From the NCBI GenBank assembly GCA_934675225.1, contig CAKUQA010000120.1, positions 1 through 5,378 of the forward strand: a DNA stretch of 5,378 bases, given 5' to 3'. Both the position numbers and the translations under genes were made by a program. Below are positions 1 through 5,375 of this stretch, piece after piece; the stretch's first letter is position 1; every line of letters begins with the position of its first letter. Origin of the DNA: an uncultured Candidatus Melainabacteria bacterium (GTDB lineage: Bacteria; Cyanobacteriota; Vampirovibrionia; Gastranaerophilales; Gastranaerophilaceae). The notes below the pieces were generated by a model. It ran no database searches and was not told the origin of the DNA. It saw only the letters and a list, made by a program, of their open reading frames with translations.

Positions 1-1
1 G

Positions 2-1204
2 TCTATTTCTCATAGAGCAGTTATGTTTGCAACACTTGCAAAAGGAAAATCAATTATAAAAAACTTTTCCAAAGGACAAGATCCTTTATCTTCACTAAAA
101 ATTTGTCAAGCACTTGGAATTGATGCAAAATTTGATAAAGATTTAATTATTCATTCCAATGGCTTACTCATAGCTCCAAACAAAGACCTAGATTGCGGAA
201 ATTCCGGAACAACAATGCGCCTAATGACCGGAATTTTGGCAGGACAAAAATTTTCTTCAGTCCTCGTTGGAGACACAAGTTTATCAAAACGCCCAATGAA
301 ACGTGTCATAGAACCTCTTTCACTTATGGGAGCTAATATTTTATCTAATGAGTTCAAAGCTCCATTAGAAATAAATGGTACAAAACTCCATTCGATTGAT
401 TATACTTCGAAACTTGCATCTGCTCAGGTAAAATCTTGTATTTTGCTTGCCGGTCTGAATACTGAAGGTAAAACAAGTTTTACAGAACCGTATATTTCGC
501 GCAATCATACAGAAATTATGCTCAAATATATGGGAGCTAATATCTTAACGGATAGAAATAAAGTTACAATAGAAAAATCAACCTTAGAACCTAAAATTAT
601 TGAAATTTGTGGAGATATATCCTCCGCTGCATACTTTATTGTAGCAGGTCTAATAGTTCCTAACTCAAAAATAATTCTTAAAAATGTCGGTCTAAACCCA
701 ACACGAACAGGCATTCTTGAAGTTGCGAAAAATATGGGCGGAAGCATAGAAATCTTAGATAAAAGAAATATCTCAGGAGAAGAAGTTGGAGATATTCAAA
801 TTTCTTATTCTCAACTTAAATCCTGTACAATAGAAGGAGATATAATTCCTCGCCTAATTGATGAATTGCCTGTAATTGCAGTTTTGGCAACTCAAGCAGA
901 AGGAACAACTGTCATTAAAGATGCTCAAGATTTGAGAAACAAAGAGTCTGATAGAATTAAAGCTGTCGTAACAGAGTTAAAAAAACTCAAAGCTGACATT
1001 GAAGAAACTCCGGATGGATTTATTATAAATGGAAAAACATCATTATCCGGTAATTGTGAAGTAGAAACCTATCATGACCACAGACTGGCTATGAGTTTGT
1101 ACGTTGCAGGACTTATTTGTCAAAAACCTATCAGTATAAACGGTTTTGAGTGGGTTGACATATCTTTTCCGGAATTTGACTTATTATTTAATTCCCTAAA
1201 ATAA
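2..1204 (+). CDS. aroA: 3-phosphoshikimate 1-carboxyvinyltransferase (EPSP synthase), class II type, 5'-partial
   Basis: Joins shikimate-3-phosphate and phosphoenolpyruvate to form EPSP, the sixth step of the cytoplasmic shikimate pathway to chorismate and aromatic amino acids. The frame is open to the left edge. The codons before the ATG at 23 read SISHRAV, the family's conserved N-terminal substrate-binding motif (normally preceded by Lys; base 1 is G, compatible with AAG). The ATG at 23 is therefore internal, and some 15-30 N-terminal residues lie outside. Motifs seen: GNSGTTMR (about 197-220), SAQVK (419-433), RNHTE (500-514), NPTR (695-706), IDE with the catalytic Asp at 860-862, KESDR (941-955) and DHR (1076-1084). 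SAQxK, RxH[ST]E and NxTR are hallmarks of class II enzymes, the group known for lower glyphosate sensitivity. The 400 residues present plus the missing start match the usual length of about 430. There is no frameshift and every active-site motif in view is intact. Confidence 0.97.
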   Translation, partial: SISHRAVMFATLAKGKSIIKNFSKGQDPLSSLKICQALGIDAKFDKDLIIHSNGLLIAPNKDLDCGNSGTTMRLMTGILAGQKFSSVLVGDTSLSKRPMKRVIEPLSLMGANILSNEFKAPLEINGTKLHSIDYTSKLASAQVKSCILLAGLNTEGKTSFTEPYISRNHTEIMLKYMGANILTDRNKVTIEKSTLEPKIIEICGDISSAAYFIVAGLIVPNSKIILKNVGLNPTRTGILEVAKNMGGSIEILDKRNISGEEVGDIQISYSQLKSCTIEGDIIPRLIDELPVIAVLATQAEGTTVIKDAQDLRNKESDRIKAVVTELKKLKADIEETPDGFIINGKTSLSGNCEVETYHDHRLAMSLYVAGLICQKPISINGFEWVDISFPEFDLLFNSLK

Positions 1205-1242
1205 GCCTTAATATTTATTAAGAAATATTAAGTATGCTTATT
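1200..1242 (+). terminator. Hairpin at the aroA stop codon, possible terminator
   Basis: Arms 1207-1216 (CTTAATATTT) and 1223-1232 (AAATATTAAG) are perfectly complementary around a 6-nt loop. After a 3-nt bulge (1233-1235), TAAGC (1202-1206) pairs with GCTTA (1236-1240), and AA/TT extends it further, so the stem includes the stop codon. The stem is A/T-rich and what follows is only moderately T-rich, so this may be a weak intrinsic terminator or an mRNA 3'-end stabiliser. It lies between aroA and an unrelated same-strand gene, which favours a transcript end. Confidence 0.5.
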
Positions 1243-1300
1243 CTAATTTAGCAATTTTTTCTAACAAAAATTTTTTATATATACAAGGTTAGGTTATATT

Positions 1301-1306
1301 GAAAGG
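1301..1306 (+). promoter_or_regulatory. Shine-Dalgarno-like site for the gene at 1316
   Basis: GAAAGG lies 9 nt before the ATG at 1316, a moderate match at suitable spacing that supports this start. TATATT at 1295-1300 looks like a -10 box but would put the transcript start inside or just after this site. TATATA around 1276-1283 is an alternative -10. No good -35 box was found for either, so the promoter is unresolved. Confidence 0.45.
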
Positions 1307-1315
1307 TTAGAAATT

Positions 1316-2410
1316 ATGTCAGGGGTTAACGGAACAAATTATTTGTATGGAATGAACAATCCTTATGCGATGAATTCAATGATGAATCCTTATGCATCTT
1401 CAATGAATGATGATTTTATGGCTCAATCAGCTTTTGGTCCATCTTATATGCAACAATATCAACAAGCTGCAAATTATCCAACAGCATTCCAAGGCTATCA
1501 ACAAGCTCAAACAGATGAATTTCAAAAACAAGGTGGAGGCACAGCTTTGACACCCGCTCTTGTAACAGGTACTATTGCCGGTGGAGCAACAACTGCAGGA
1601 ATTTATAACTTTGCAACAAGCCCGATTAAAGATGGCAAAGTAGACCAAAATCTTTTAAACATCTTAGGAAAGCAAAACGTAGAAGAAACTGCCGTAAAGA
1701 AATTTGAAGAATTATATCAAGCTAAAGCTCAAAAAGTTTATGACATAATAGGTGTTGCTGATACAAAACAATACAACGCAGTAAACGATTTAGCAAAAGT
1801 TGCAAAATTGGAAGATTTACCGGAAAACACAAGAAAACTTCTTCCTGCATCTATTCAAACACCGGCAGAAGCAAAAGCAGCAATAGACTTAGCAAAACCG
1901 GAACTTGAAAAAATTGATACCAAAAAACTTTCAAAATCTGCTGCAATTTTTGCAAACAACGAACACTCTGTTGAATTCAATCAAAGAAAAATAGACAAAT
2001 TAAATCAAATTTTAGAAAAAGTAAAAACTTTGAAAAAAGATGCAACAGTTGCAGATATTGAAAAATTCTTTATAGACAATGCAGAAACATTTAAACTTAA
2101 AGGAACTGATGCAGAAATCAAAGTAAAAGCTTCTAAATTAGCTGCTCAAATCGGAACTCAAGAAAAACTTTTAGACAGATATCAACATGGAATTAATGCC
2201 GGAAAAGCACAAATCGAAAAAATCAACTTAAACCTAGAAGATCAATTTAAATCTCACTGGGATGAAAGTGCAAAAGCTTTCAAAAAAGATACACCTGAAG
2301 CTTTGACAAAAGCATATAAAAACTTTAAATGGAATAAAGCCGGAAAATTTGGAGCTATTGCAGCAGGTGCAGGTCTTTTACTCGGCTATCTTTTCGGCAA
2401 AAACGCTTAA
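1316..2410 (+). CDS. Hypothetical protein: Asn/Tyr/Met/Gln-rich N-terminus, helical middle, hydrophobic C-terminus
   Basis: I do not recognise a family with a known function. Residues 1-70 are low-complexity, rich in N, Y, M, Q, A and S, with two copies of NPYA (15-18 and 24-27) and several YQQ/QQ repeats. Residues 73-100 start with GGG and form a Gly/Ala/Thr hydrophobic stretch. Residues 105-340 are Lys/Ala/Glu-rich and look mostly alpha-helical, with heptad-like runs near 220-240 and 265-305. Residues 344-361 (KFGAIAAGAG...) form a Gly-spaced hydrophobic segment that could cross or sit in a membrane, followed by a short GKNA tail. There is no signal peptide at the extreme N-terminus and no cysteine. 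A surface, envelope or membrane-associated structural role is possible but is only inference. Composition and codon use resemble the neighbours. It appears monocistronic, with a hairpin on each side. Asn/Tyr-rich proteins of this style are familiar from gut Melainabacteria, which supports the lineage guess. Confidence 0.85.
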   Translation: MSGVNGTNYLYGMNNPYAMNSMMNPYASSMNDDFMAQSAFGPSYMQQYQQAANYPTAFQGYQQAQTDEFQKQGGGTALTPALVTGTIAGGATTAGIYNFATSPIKDGKVDQNLLNILGKQNVEETAVKKFEELYQAKAQKVYDIIGVADTKQYNAVNDLAKVAKLEDLPENTRKLLPASIQTPAEAKAAIDLAKPELEKIDTKKLSKSAAIFANNEHSVEFNQRKIDKLNQILEKVKTLKKDATVADIEKFFIDNAETFKLKGTDAEIKVKASKLAAQIGTQEKLLDRYQHGINAGKAQIEKINLNLEDQFKSHWDESAKAFKKDTPEALTKAYKNFKWNKAGKFGAIAAGAGLLLGYLFGKNA

Positions 2411-2420
2411 TCCTTTTACA

Positions 2421-2437
2421 TTCCCCTCTCCCCCCTT
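2421..2437 (+). other. Homopyrimidine, C-rich tract
   Basis: Seventeen consecutive pyrimidines, including CCCC and a run of six C (2430-2435), sit 10 nt after the stop at 2410 and before the terminator hairpin. The complement is a G-rich purine run. It stands out sharply in this AT-rich DNA. No function can be assigned; an unstructured C-rich RNA segment before a hairpin could aid transcription termination. Confidence 0.7.
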
Positions 2438-2450
2438 ACAATATAACCCA

Positions 2451-2488
2451 AATAAGAACATTCGCTGATTTTAGCGAATGTTCTTGTT
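2451..2488. terminator. Bidirectional intrinsic terminator between convergent genes
   Basis: Arms 2454-2466 (AAGAACATTCGCT) and 2473-2485 (AGCGAATGTTCTT) are perfectly complementary over 13 bp, with a 6-nt loop. A U-G wobble and two A-T pairs extend the base. The + side continues into TTCTTGTTAAT and the - side into CTTATTTGGG, so both exits are T-rich. It serves the convergent genes ending at 2410 (+) and 2497 (-), lying 8 nt past the kinase stop codon. Confidence 0.85.
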
Positions 2489-2496
2489 AATATGAA

Positions 2497-3768
2497 TTAC
2501 TTAACAAGAATTTTATTTTCAACTAAAACAGTTTTTGGAATTTCAAAACCAAACACACAATTTTTATCTTTATCACTACTTGCATATACTCGACCGTTAT
2601 GAGCATCAATAATCTGTTTTGATAAATATAAACCAAGTCCTGTACTTGTTTTTATCGATTTTGAATTTTTAACATGTTTGTATTTTTCAAAAATTTCTTT
2701 CATCTGTTCTTCATTTATATATTCTGACTTATTATGAACTTCAACTTTTATGTTATTTTCTGCTTCTGAAATAAACACATTAACAGAAGAATTTTTAAAT
2801 CCATATGTAATGGCATTTGTCAACAAATTTATCAGAACTCTTTTTATTTGAACTTTATCTGCCACAATCTGACTTGAATTTAATTTAGTATTTATAACTA
2901 TTTTTTGACCTCGTTCTGCTAACAAATTTGATAATCCTCTGGTTGTTTCATTCAAAACCTCAACAATATCAAAGTTAACAGGAGTTATTTTAGTCAAACC
3001 GTTATCGTACAAATATGTATCTAATATTGTAAAAATCAAATCATACATATATTTACAAGAACCTTTAATTTGATAAACCATTTCCTTTTGTTCATCTCCA
3101 AGTTTTCCAAAAGATTCATTCAACAACAAATCAAGTGCTCGAATTTGAGCAATTGTTGGCGTTTTTAAATCATGGGTCAATGTTGCAATAAATGTATTTT
3201 TTCGTTCTTCCATCTCTTTGACATCATCAATTATTCTAAAAATTACAACAATACTGGAAATATTATTCATTTCATCCAAAACCGGAACTTTCACAATACG
3301 AAACCAATGACCTTGTCCATTAATCAATTCCTCATATCGTTCACAAGTTACAATTTCTTTAGTTGCTAAAAGCTTCTTATCTTCTTCAATACAGTTTTGA
3401 GGATTAGCAACAAACTCATAAGAATTTTTTCCAACAAGTTTCTCTCGTTTTGCAGAAAACATATCTGCAAGAACTTCATTAGCCAAAATTATATTTCCAT
3501 CAACCGACTTCAAAAAAACTACAAACGGACAATTATTTATAATGGCCGTCAATTGTGAATGTTGTCTTATTAATTTCTTTTCTAAATTAGTAGTTTCGAT
3601 TTTTGACAAATATCTTAGATACAATGTTACAAGCGCAACAAACGCTGAAATTTTAAAAGCATCAACGAAAGACAAAACAACATTCGGCAAAACATTTGGC
3701 GACACTAGGGCATAAAACAATATTATTATAGTTAACACCAAAACAATTGCTTTTTTCTCTTTCAACAT
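2497..3768 (-). CDS. Membrane-bound PAS-domain sensor histidine kinase, orphan in this window
   Basis: Autophosphorylates on His and passes the phosphate to a response regulator. Two hydrophobic segments (residues 7-23 and about 30-51) are joined by a very short loop, so there is no extracytoplasmic sensor domain. A linker helix leads to a PAS domain (about 68-187) with a PAC-like end. The HisKA dimerisation domain (about 188-255) carries the H box HDLKTP, with phosphoacceptor H199 at nt 3172-3174. The HATPase domain (about 300-412) has the N box NLLTNA (N318), an F-box-like IFEKY (359-363) and the G2 box STGLGL (375-380). The G1 box, normally DxGxG, reads VHNKSEYI, with Asn in place of Asp and no glycines. 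The ATG at 3768 is supported by GGAG 8 nt upstream. Signal and partner are unknown; sensing is probably cytoplasmic or membrane-linked through PAS. No response regulator lies beside it: ogt is upstream and a convergent gene downstream. Confidence 0.93.
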   Translation of the reverse strand: MLKEKKAIVLVLTIIILFYALVSPNVLPNVVLSFVDAFKISAFVALVTLYLRYLSKIETTNLEKKLIRQHSQLTAIINNCPFVVFLKSVDGNIILANEVLADMFSAKREKLVGKNSYEFVANPQNCIEEDKKLLATKEIVTCERYEELINGQGHWFRIVKVPVLDEMNNISSIVVIFRIIDDVKEMEERKNTFIATLTHDLKTPTIAQIRALDLLLNESFGKLGDEQKEMVYQIKGSCKYMYDLIFTILDTYLYDNGLTKITPVNFDIVEVLNETTRGLSNLLAERGQKIVINTKLNSSQIVADKVQIKRVLINLLTNAITYGFKNSSVNVFISEAENNIKVEVHNKSEYINEEQMKEIFEKYKHVKNSKSIKTSTGLGLYLSKQIIDAHNGRVYASSDKDKNCVFGFEIPKTVLVENKILVK

Positions 3769-3776
3769 TTTCCAAA

Positions 3777-3780
3777 CTCC
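3777..3780 (-). promoter_or_regulatory. Shine-Dalgarno site for the histidine kinase
   Basis: On the - strand GGAG lies 8 nt before the kinase ATG. It is the clearest ribosome binding site in the window and fixes the start at 3768. Confidence 0.65.
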
Positions 3781-3807
3781 ATGTTGTTCATTTTCTTATC
3801 AATTAAT

Positions 3808-3813
3808 ACTATA
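3808..3813 (-). promoter_or_regulatory. Possible -10 box for the histidine kinase
   Basis: TATAGT on the - strand would start a transcript near 3801 with a leader of about 33 nt holding the GGAG site. The nearest -35-like hexamer, TTGGGT (3834-3839), is 20 nt away, too far for a standard promoter, so this is tentative. Confidence 0.3.
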
Positions 3814-3856
3814 GACAAATTTAAAATTTAATTACCCAACAGTCTAAAATATTACT

Positions 3857-3883
3857 AAAAAAAAAGATTTAAAAATTTATATC
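3857..3883 (-). terminator. Possible terminator downstream of ogt
   Basis: On the - strand an imperfect, nearly all A/T inverted repeat (3866-3883; ends GATAT/AAATC, one mismatch) is followed at once by nine T (3865 down to 3857). It begins about 63 nt after the ogt stop. The stem is weak but the T tract is strong. It would separate ogt from the kinase. The rest of the 178-nt spacer is AT-rich and holds only a short palindrome, TTTTTGCAAAAA (3924-3935). Confidence 0.4.
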
Positions 3884-3946
3884 ACTTTTGCATACCCATA
3901 AGTATCCTACAAATATATATATTTTTTTGCAAAAACTTCACATTTT

Positions 3947-4474
3947 TTAAAAAAATTGATATTGAGAAATATCATTTCCTTCTAACTTTAACAATTCCAT
4001 TTTTTTATCTAACCCACCTGCATAACCCGTCAAATTATTATTAGCACCTATAACTCTGTGACAAGGTATTATTATCGAAATCGGATTATGTCCGACAGCT
4101 CCACCTATAGCCTGTGCAGAGATACATTTCATCTCCTTGCTTTTGGCTAATTTTTTTGCAATTTCACTATACGTTATTGTTTCTCCATACGGAATTTCTT
4201 GTAAAATATTCCAAACATCAACTCTAAAATCAGAGCCATTTAACTTAATTTCAGGCATAAAAGTTGGTTGTTTCCCACTAAAATAAATATCTAACCAACT
4301 TTTTACATTTTCAAAAACCTTTAAATTCTTTTCAACATACTTTTCAGAAAAATTTTCACAATAATATTTTTCACCTTCAAACCACAATCCAACTAAAGCA
4401 TCTCCATTACTACCAAGAGTTATTCTACCCAAAGGTGACTCATAAAAATAAACATAATAACATTCTTGCTTCAT
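3947..4474 (-). CDS. ogt: Methylated-DNA--[protein]-cysteine S-methyltransferase
   Basis: Repairs O6-alkylguanine (and O4-alkylthymine) by irreversible transfer of the alkyl group to its own cysteine. The N-terminal domain (about 1-78) opens with the typical ESPLGRITLGSNGDALVGLWF pattern in residues 12-32. The DNA-binding and active-site domain (about 82-168) carries IPYGETITYSEIA (residues 94-106), whose Tyr102 matches the human AGT Tyr114. The hinge Asn is N130. The active site is PCHRVIG, with acceptor Cys138 at nt 4061-4063, followed by LTGYAGGLDKK and LLKLEG. The length of 175 aa is normal for Ogt. The usual arginine finger (human Arg128, in ARAVGGA) is Gln121 here (AQAIGGA), a variant I recall from Firmicutes-type homologues. 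Because the active Cys is present, it is not an alkyltransferase-like protein. No Ada regulatory domain is attached. The ATG at 4474 lacks a clear Shine-Dalgarno site; no later Met precedes the conserved N-terminus. Confidence 0.95.
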   Translation of the reverse strand: MKQECYYVYFYESPLGRITLGSNGDALVGLWFEGEKYYCENFSEKYVEKNLKVFENVKSWLDIYFSGKQPTFMPEIKLNGSDFRVDVWNILQEIPYGETITYSEIAKKLAKSKEMKCISAQAIGGAVGHNPISIIIPCHRVIGANNNLTGYAGGLDKKMELLKLEGNDISQYQFF

Positions 4475-4480
4475 AGGTTT

Positions 4481-4509
4481 ATATTACCAAAAACAAAAAA
4501 AGATGTGTA
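4481..4509 (-). promoter_or_regulatory. Candidate ogt promoter giving a leaderless mRNA
   Basis: On the - strand, TACACA (4504-4509; 4 of 6 matches to TTGACA) and TAATAT (4481-4486; 4 of 6 to TATAAT) are 17 nt apart. Only six bases separate the -10 box from the ogt ATG, so transcription would begin at or next to the start codon. The -35 falls inside the terminator stem of the upstream gene. A perfect TATAAT in the hairpin loop (4511-4516) is an alternative -10 without a good -35. Confidence 0.35.
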
Positions 4510-4530
4510 TATTATAATACACATCTTTTT
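4491..4530 (-). terminator. Strong intrinsic terminator of the gene at 4551-5357
   Basis: Arms 4497-4510 and 4517-4530 form a 14-bp stem (core GATGTGTAT/ATACACATC) with loop ATTATA. On the - strand it is followed by seven T, one G and five T. It starts about 20 nt after the stop codon at 4551. The stem is A-rich at the base on both sides, so it could also work on the + strand, but no + gene ends here. Confidence 0.85.
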
Positions 4531-4550
4531 AAATACGTTTTGTTATTATT

Positions 4551-5357
4551 TTATTTTGATTTATCAGAAGAAACTTTTTGTCTTTTTACCTTGCCATATT
4601 GTTCAATTTTTGCATCGAATAAATGATTATAATATGCTTTTGCATCTTTTGCTCGGTAATTAGAATTAAGTTTTTTATCATTTGCAATTTTAGCTTCTGC
4701 CTTATCCAAAACTGCAATAATATCTTGAACTTCAAACATACGAGTATCATCCTCATTACGTTTTTTCAACATATAATTAACAAATTTTTTGTTTTGTCCA
4801 TTGATTTTAGAATACAATACTAAAGCATCCTTATTAGAAGAACCGCTTTTCATTTTGCCAACCATTCTATCAACTTTTCTTGTATCAGCAATTGATGCAA
4901 ATATTTCAGGAAGCATGCTCATTCTAATTTGAGTTGCTTTTTTACTAAAATCTTCTTGTTGATGATTAAATGTTTTTTCTCCTAATTTAGTTTTAACAAA
5001 AGACACAACTTTTTCTTTTAAGATTTGTCGTTTAGCAGATTTTGAAACAACATTAAGCGTTGGAGCTTCATAAGCTTTTTTATCAGACAATTTTTCTACT
5101 TGTTTTGGTAAAACTGTTTGAACTTTCGCAACCTCTTGTGAAGGAACTTCTTTTTCTTTTTTTACAGGAGCCGGTTGTTCTTTAGCTTTTGAAACCTCTT
5201 GTTTTACAACTGGTTTAACTTCCGTTTTTAATGAAGTTTTTGGAGCAGGTTGTAATGCTAATTTTGGAGCTTCAACTATTGGTTTGGCATCAGGAGTTAT
5301 TGCATCTCGCAATTTATTTATACCATTTTTAGCTCTAATGCAAAATTTATCAAACAT
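4551..5357 (-). CDS. Hypothetical basic protein, Lys/Pro/Val-rich linker plus helical C-terminal domain
   Basis: I do not recognise a family. Residues 1-22 (MFDKFCIRAKNGINKL...) could form an amphipathic basic helix. Residues 23-90 are low-complexity, rich in K, P, V, A, E and Q with repeated KP, AP and VK units, and look disordered. Residues 105-268 look folded and mostly helical: a Lys-rich helix (about 106-126), a segment with PEIFASIADTRKVDRMVGKM (150-169), then NKKFVNYMLKKRNEDDTRMF (189-208), EVQDIIAVLDKAEAKI (209-224) and a Tyr-rich stretch with YRAKDAKAYYNHLF (234-247). The tail is Lys/Ser-rich. There is one Cys (C6), no Trp, no membrane segment and no signal peptide, so it is probably cytoplasmic. 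The strong positive charge could suit nucleic acid or membrane-surface binding, but that is inference. It is monocistronic by its own terminator. The start at 5357 is the first Met, with a TATAAT box just upstream and no clear ribosome binding site. Confidence 0.82.
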   Translation of the reverse strand: MFDKFCIRAKNGINKLRDAITPDAKPIVEAPKLALQPAPKTSLKTEVKPVVKQEVSKAKEQPAPVKKEKEVPSQEVAKVQTVLPKQVEKLSDKKAYEAPTLNVVSKSAKRQILKEKVVSFVKTKLGEKTFNHQQEDFSKKATQIRMSMLPEIFASIADTRKVDRMVGKMKSGSSNKDALVLYSKINGQNKKFVNYMLKKRNEDDTRMFEVQDIIAVLDKAEAKIANDKKLNSNYRAKDAKAYYNHLFDAKIEQYGKVKRQKVSSDKSK

Positions 5358-5369
5358 AGTTCGTCTTTT

Positions 5370-5375
5370 ATTATA
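5370..5375 (-). promoter_or_regulatory. Perfect -10 box close to the start at 5357
   Basis: TATAAT on the - strand ends 12 nt before the ATG at 5357, so the transcript leader would be only about 5-6 nt. The intervening AAAAGACGAACT has no good Shine-Dalgarno match. The matching -35 would lie beyond the right edge of the window. Confidence 0.5.

Noticed and set aside
151..747. Two antisense open frames inside aroA (151-357 and 505-747, - strand)
   Set aside because: They lie wholly opposite an intact, highly conserved aroA coding region, show no recognisable domains and have no ribosome binding context; they are shadows of the real frame.
1427..1648. Cys-rich antisense frame in the 1316-2410 gene
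   Set aside because: Its Cys/Ser/Ile-rich composition is what the complement of Gln/Ala/Thr codons gives; no independent support.
3172..3369. Plus-strand frame within the histidine kinase
   Set aside because: Opposite the H box and PAS domain of a clear kinase; composition rich in Asn, Phe and Ile as expected of antisense AT-rich DNA.
3901..3935. AT repeat (ATATATATAT) and palindrome TTTTTGCAAAAA after ogt as an operator
   Set aside because: Such runs are expected by chance in very AT-rich spacer DNA and no matching second copy was found near a start.
4466..4823. Plus-strand hydrophobic Phe/Cys/Ile-rich frames over the ogt start and the 4551-5357 gene
   Set aside because: They run through a terminator and antisense to a Lys-rich gene, whose complement gives Phe/Leu/Ile codons; no ribosome binding site or family signal.
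2497..5357. The three leftward genes as one functional operon or defence system
   Set aside because: Each is separated by a terminator-like hairpin with different functions in between, and no effector, nuclease or toxin domain is recognisable.
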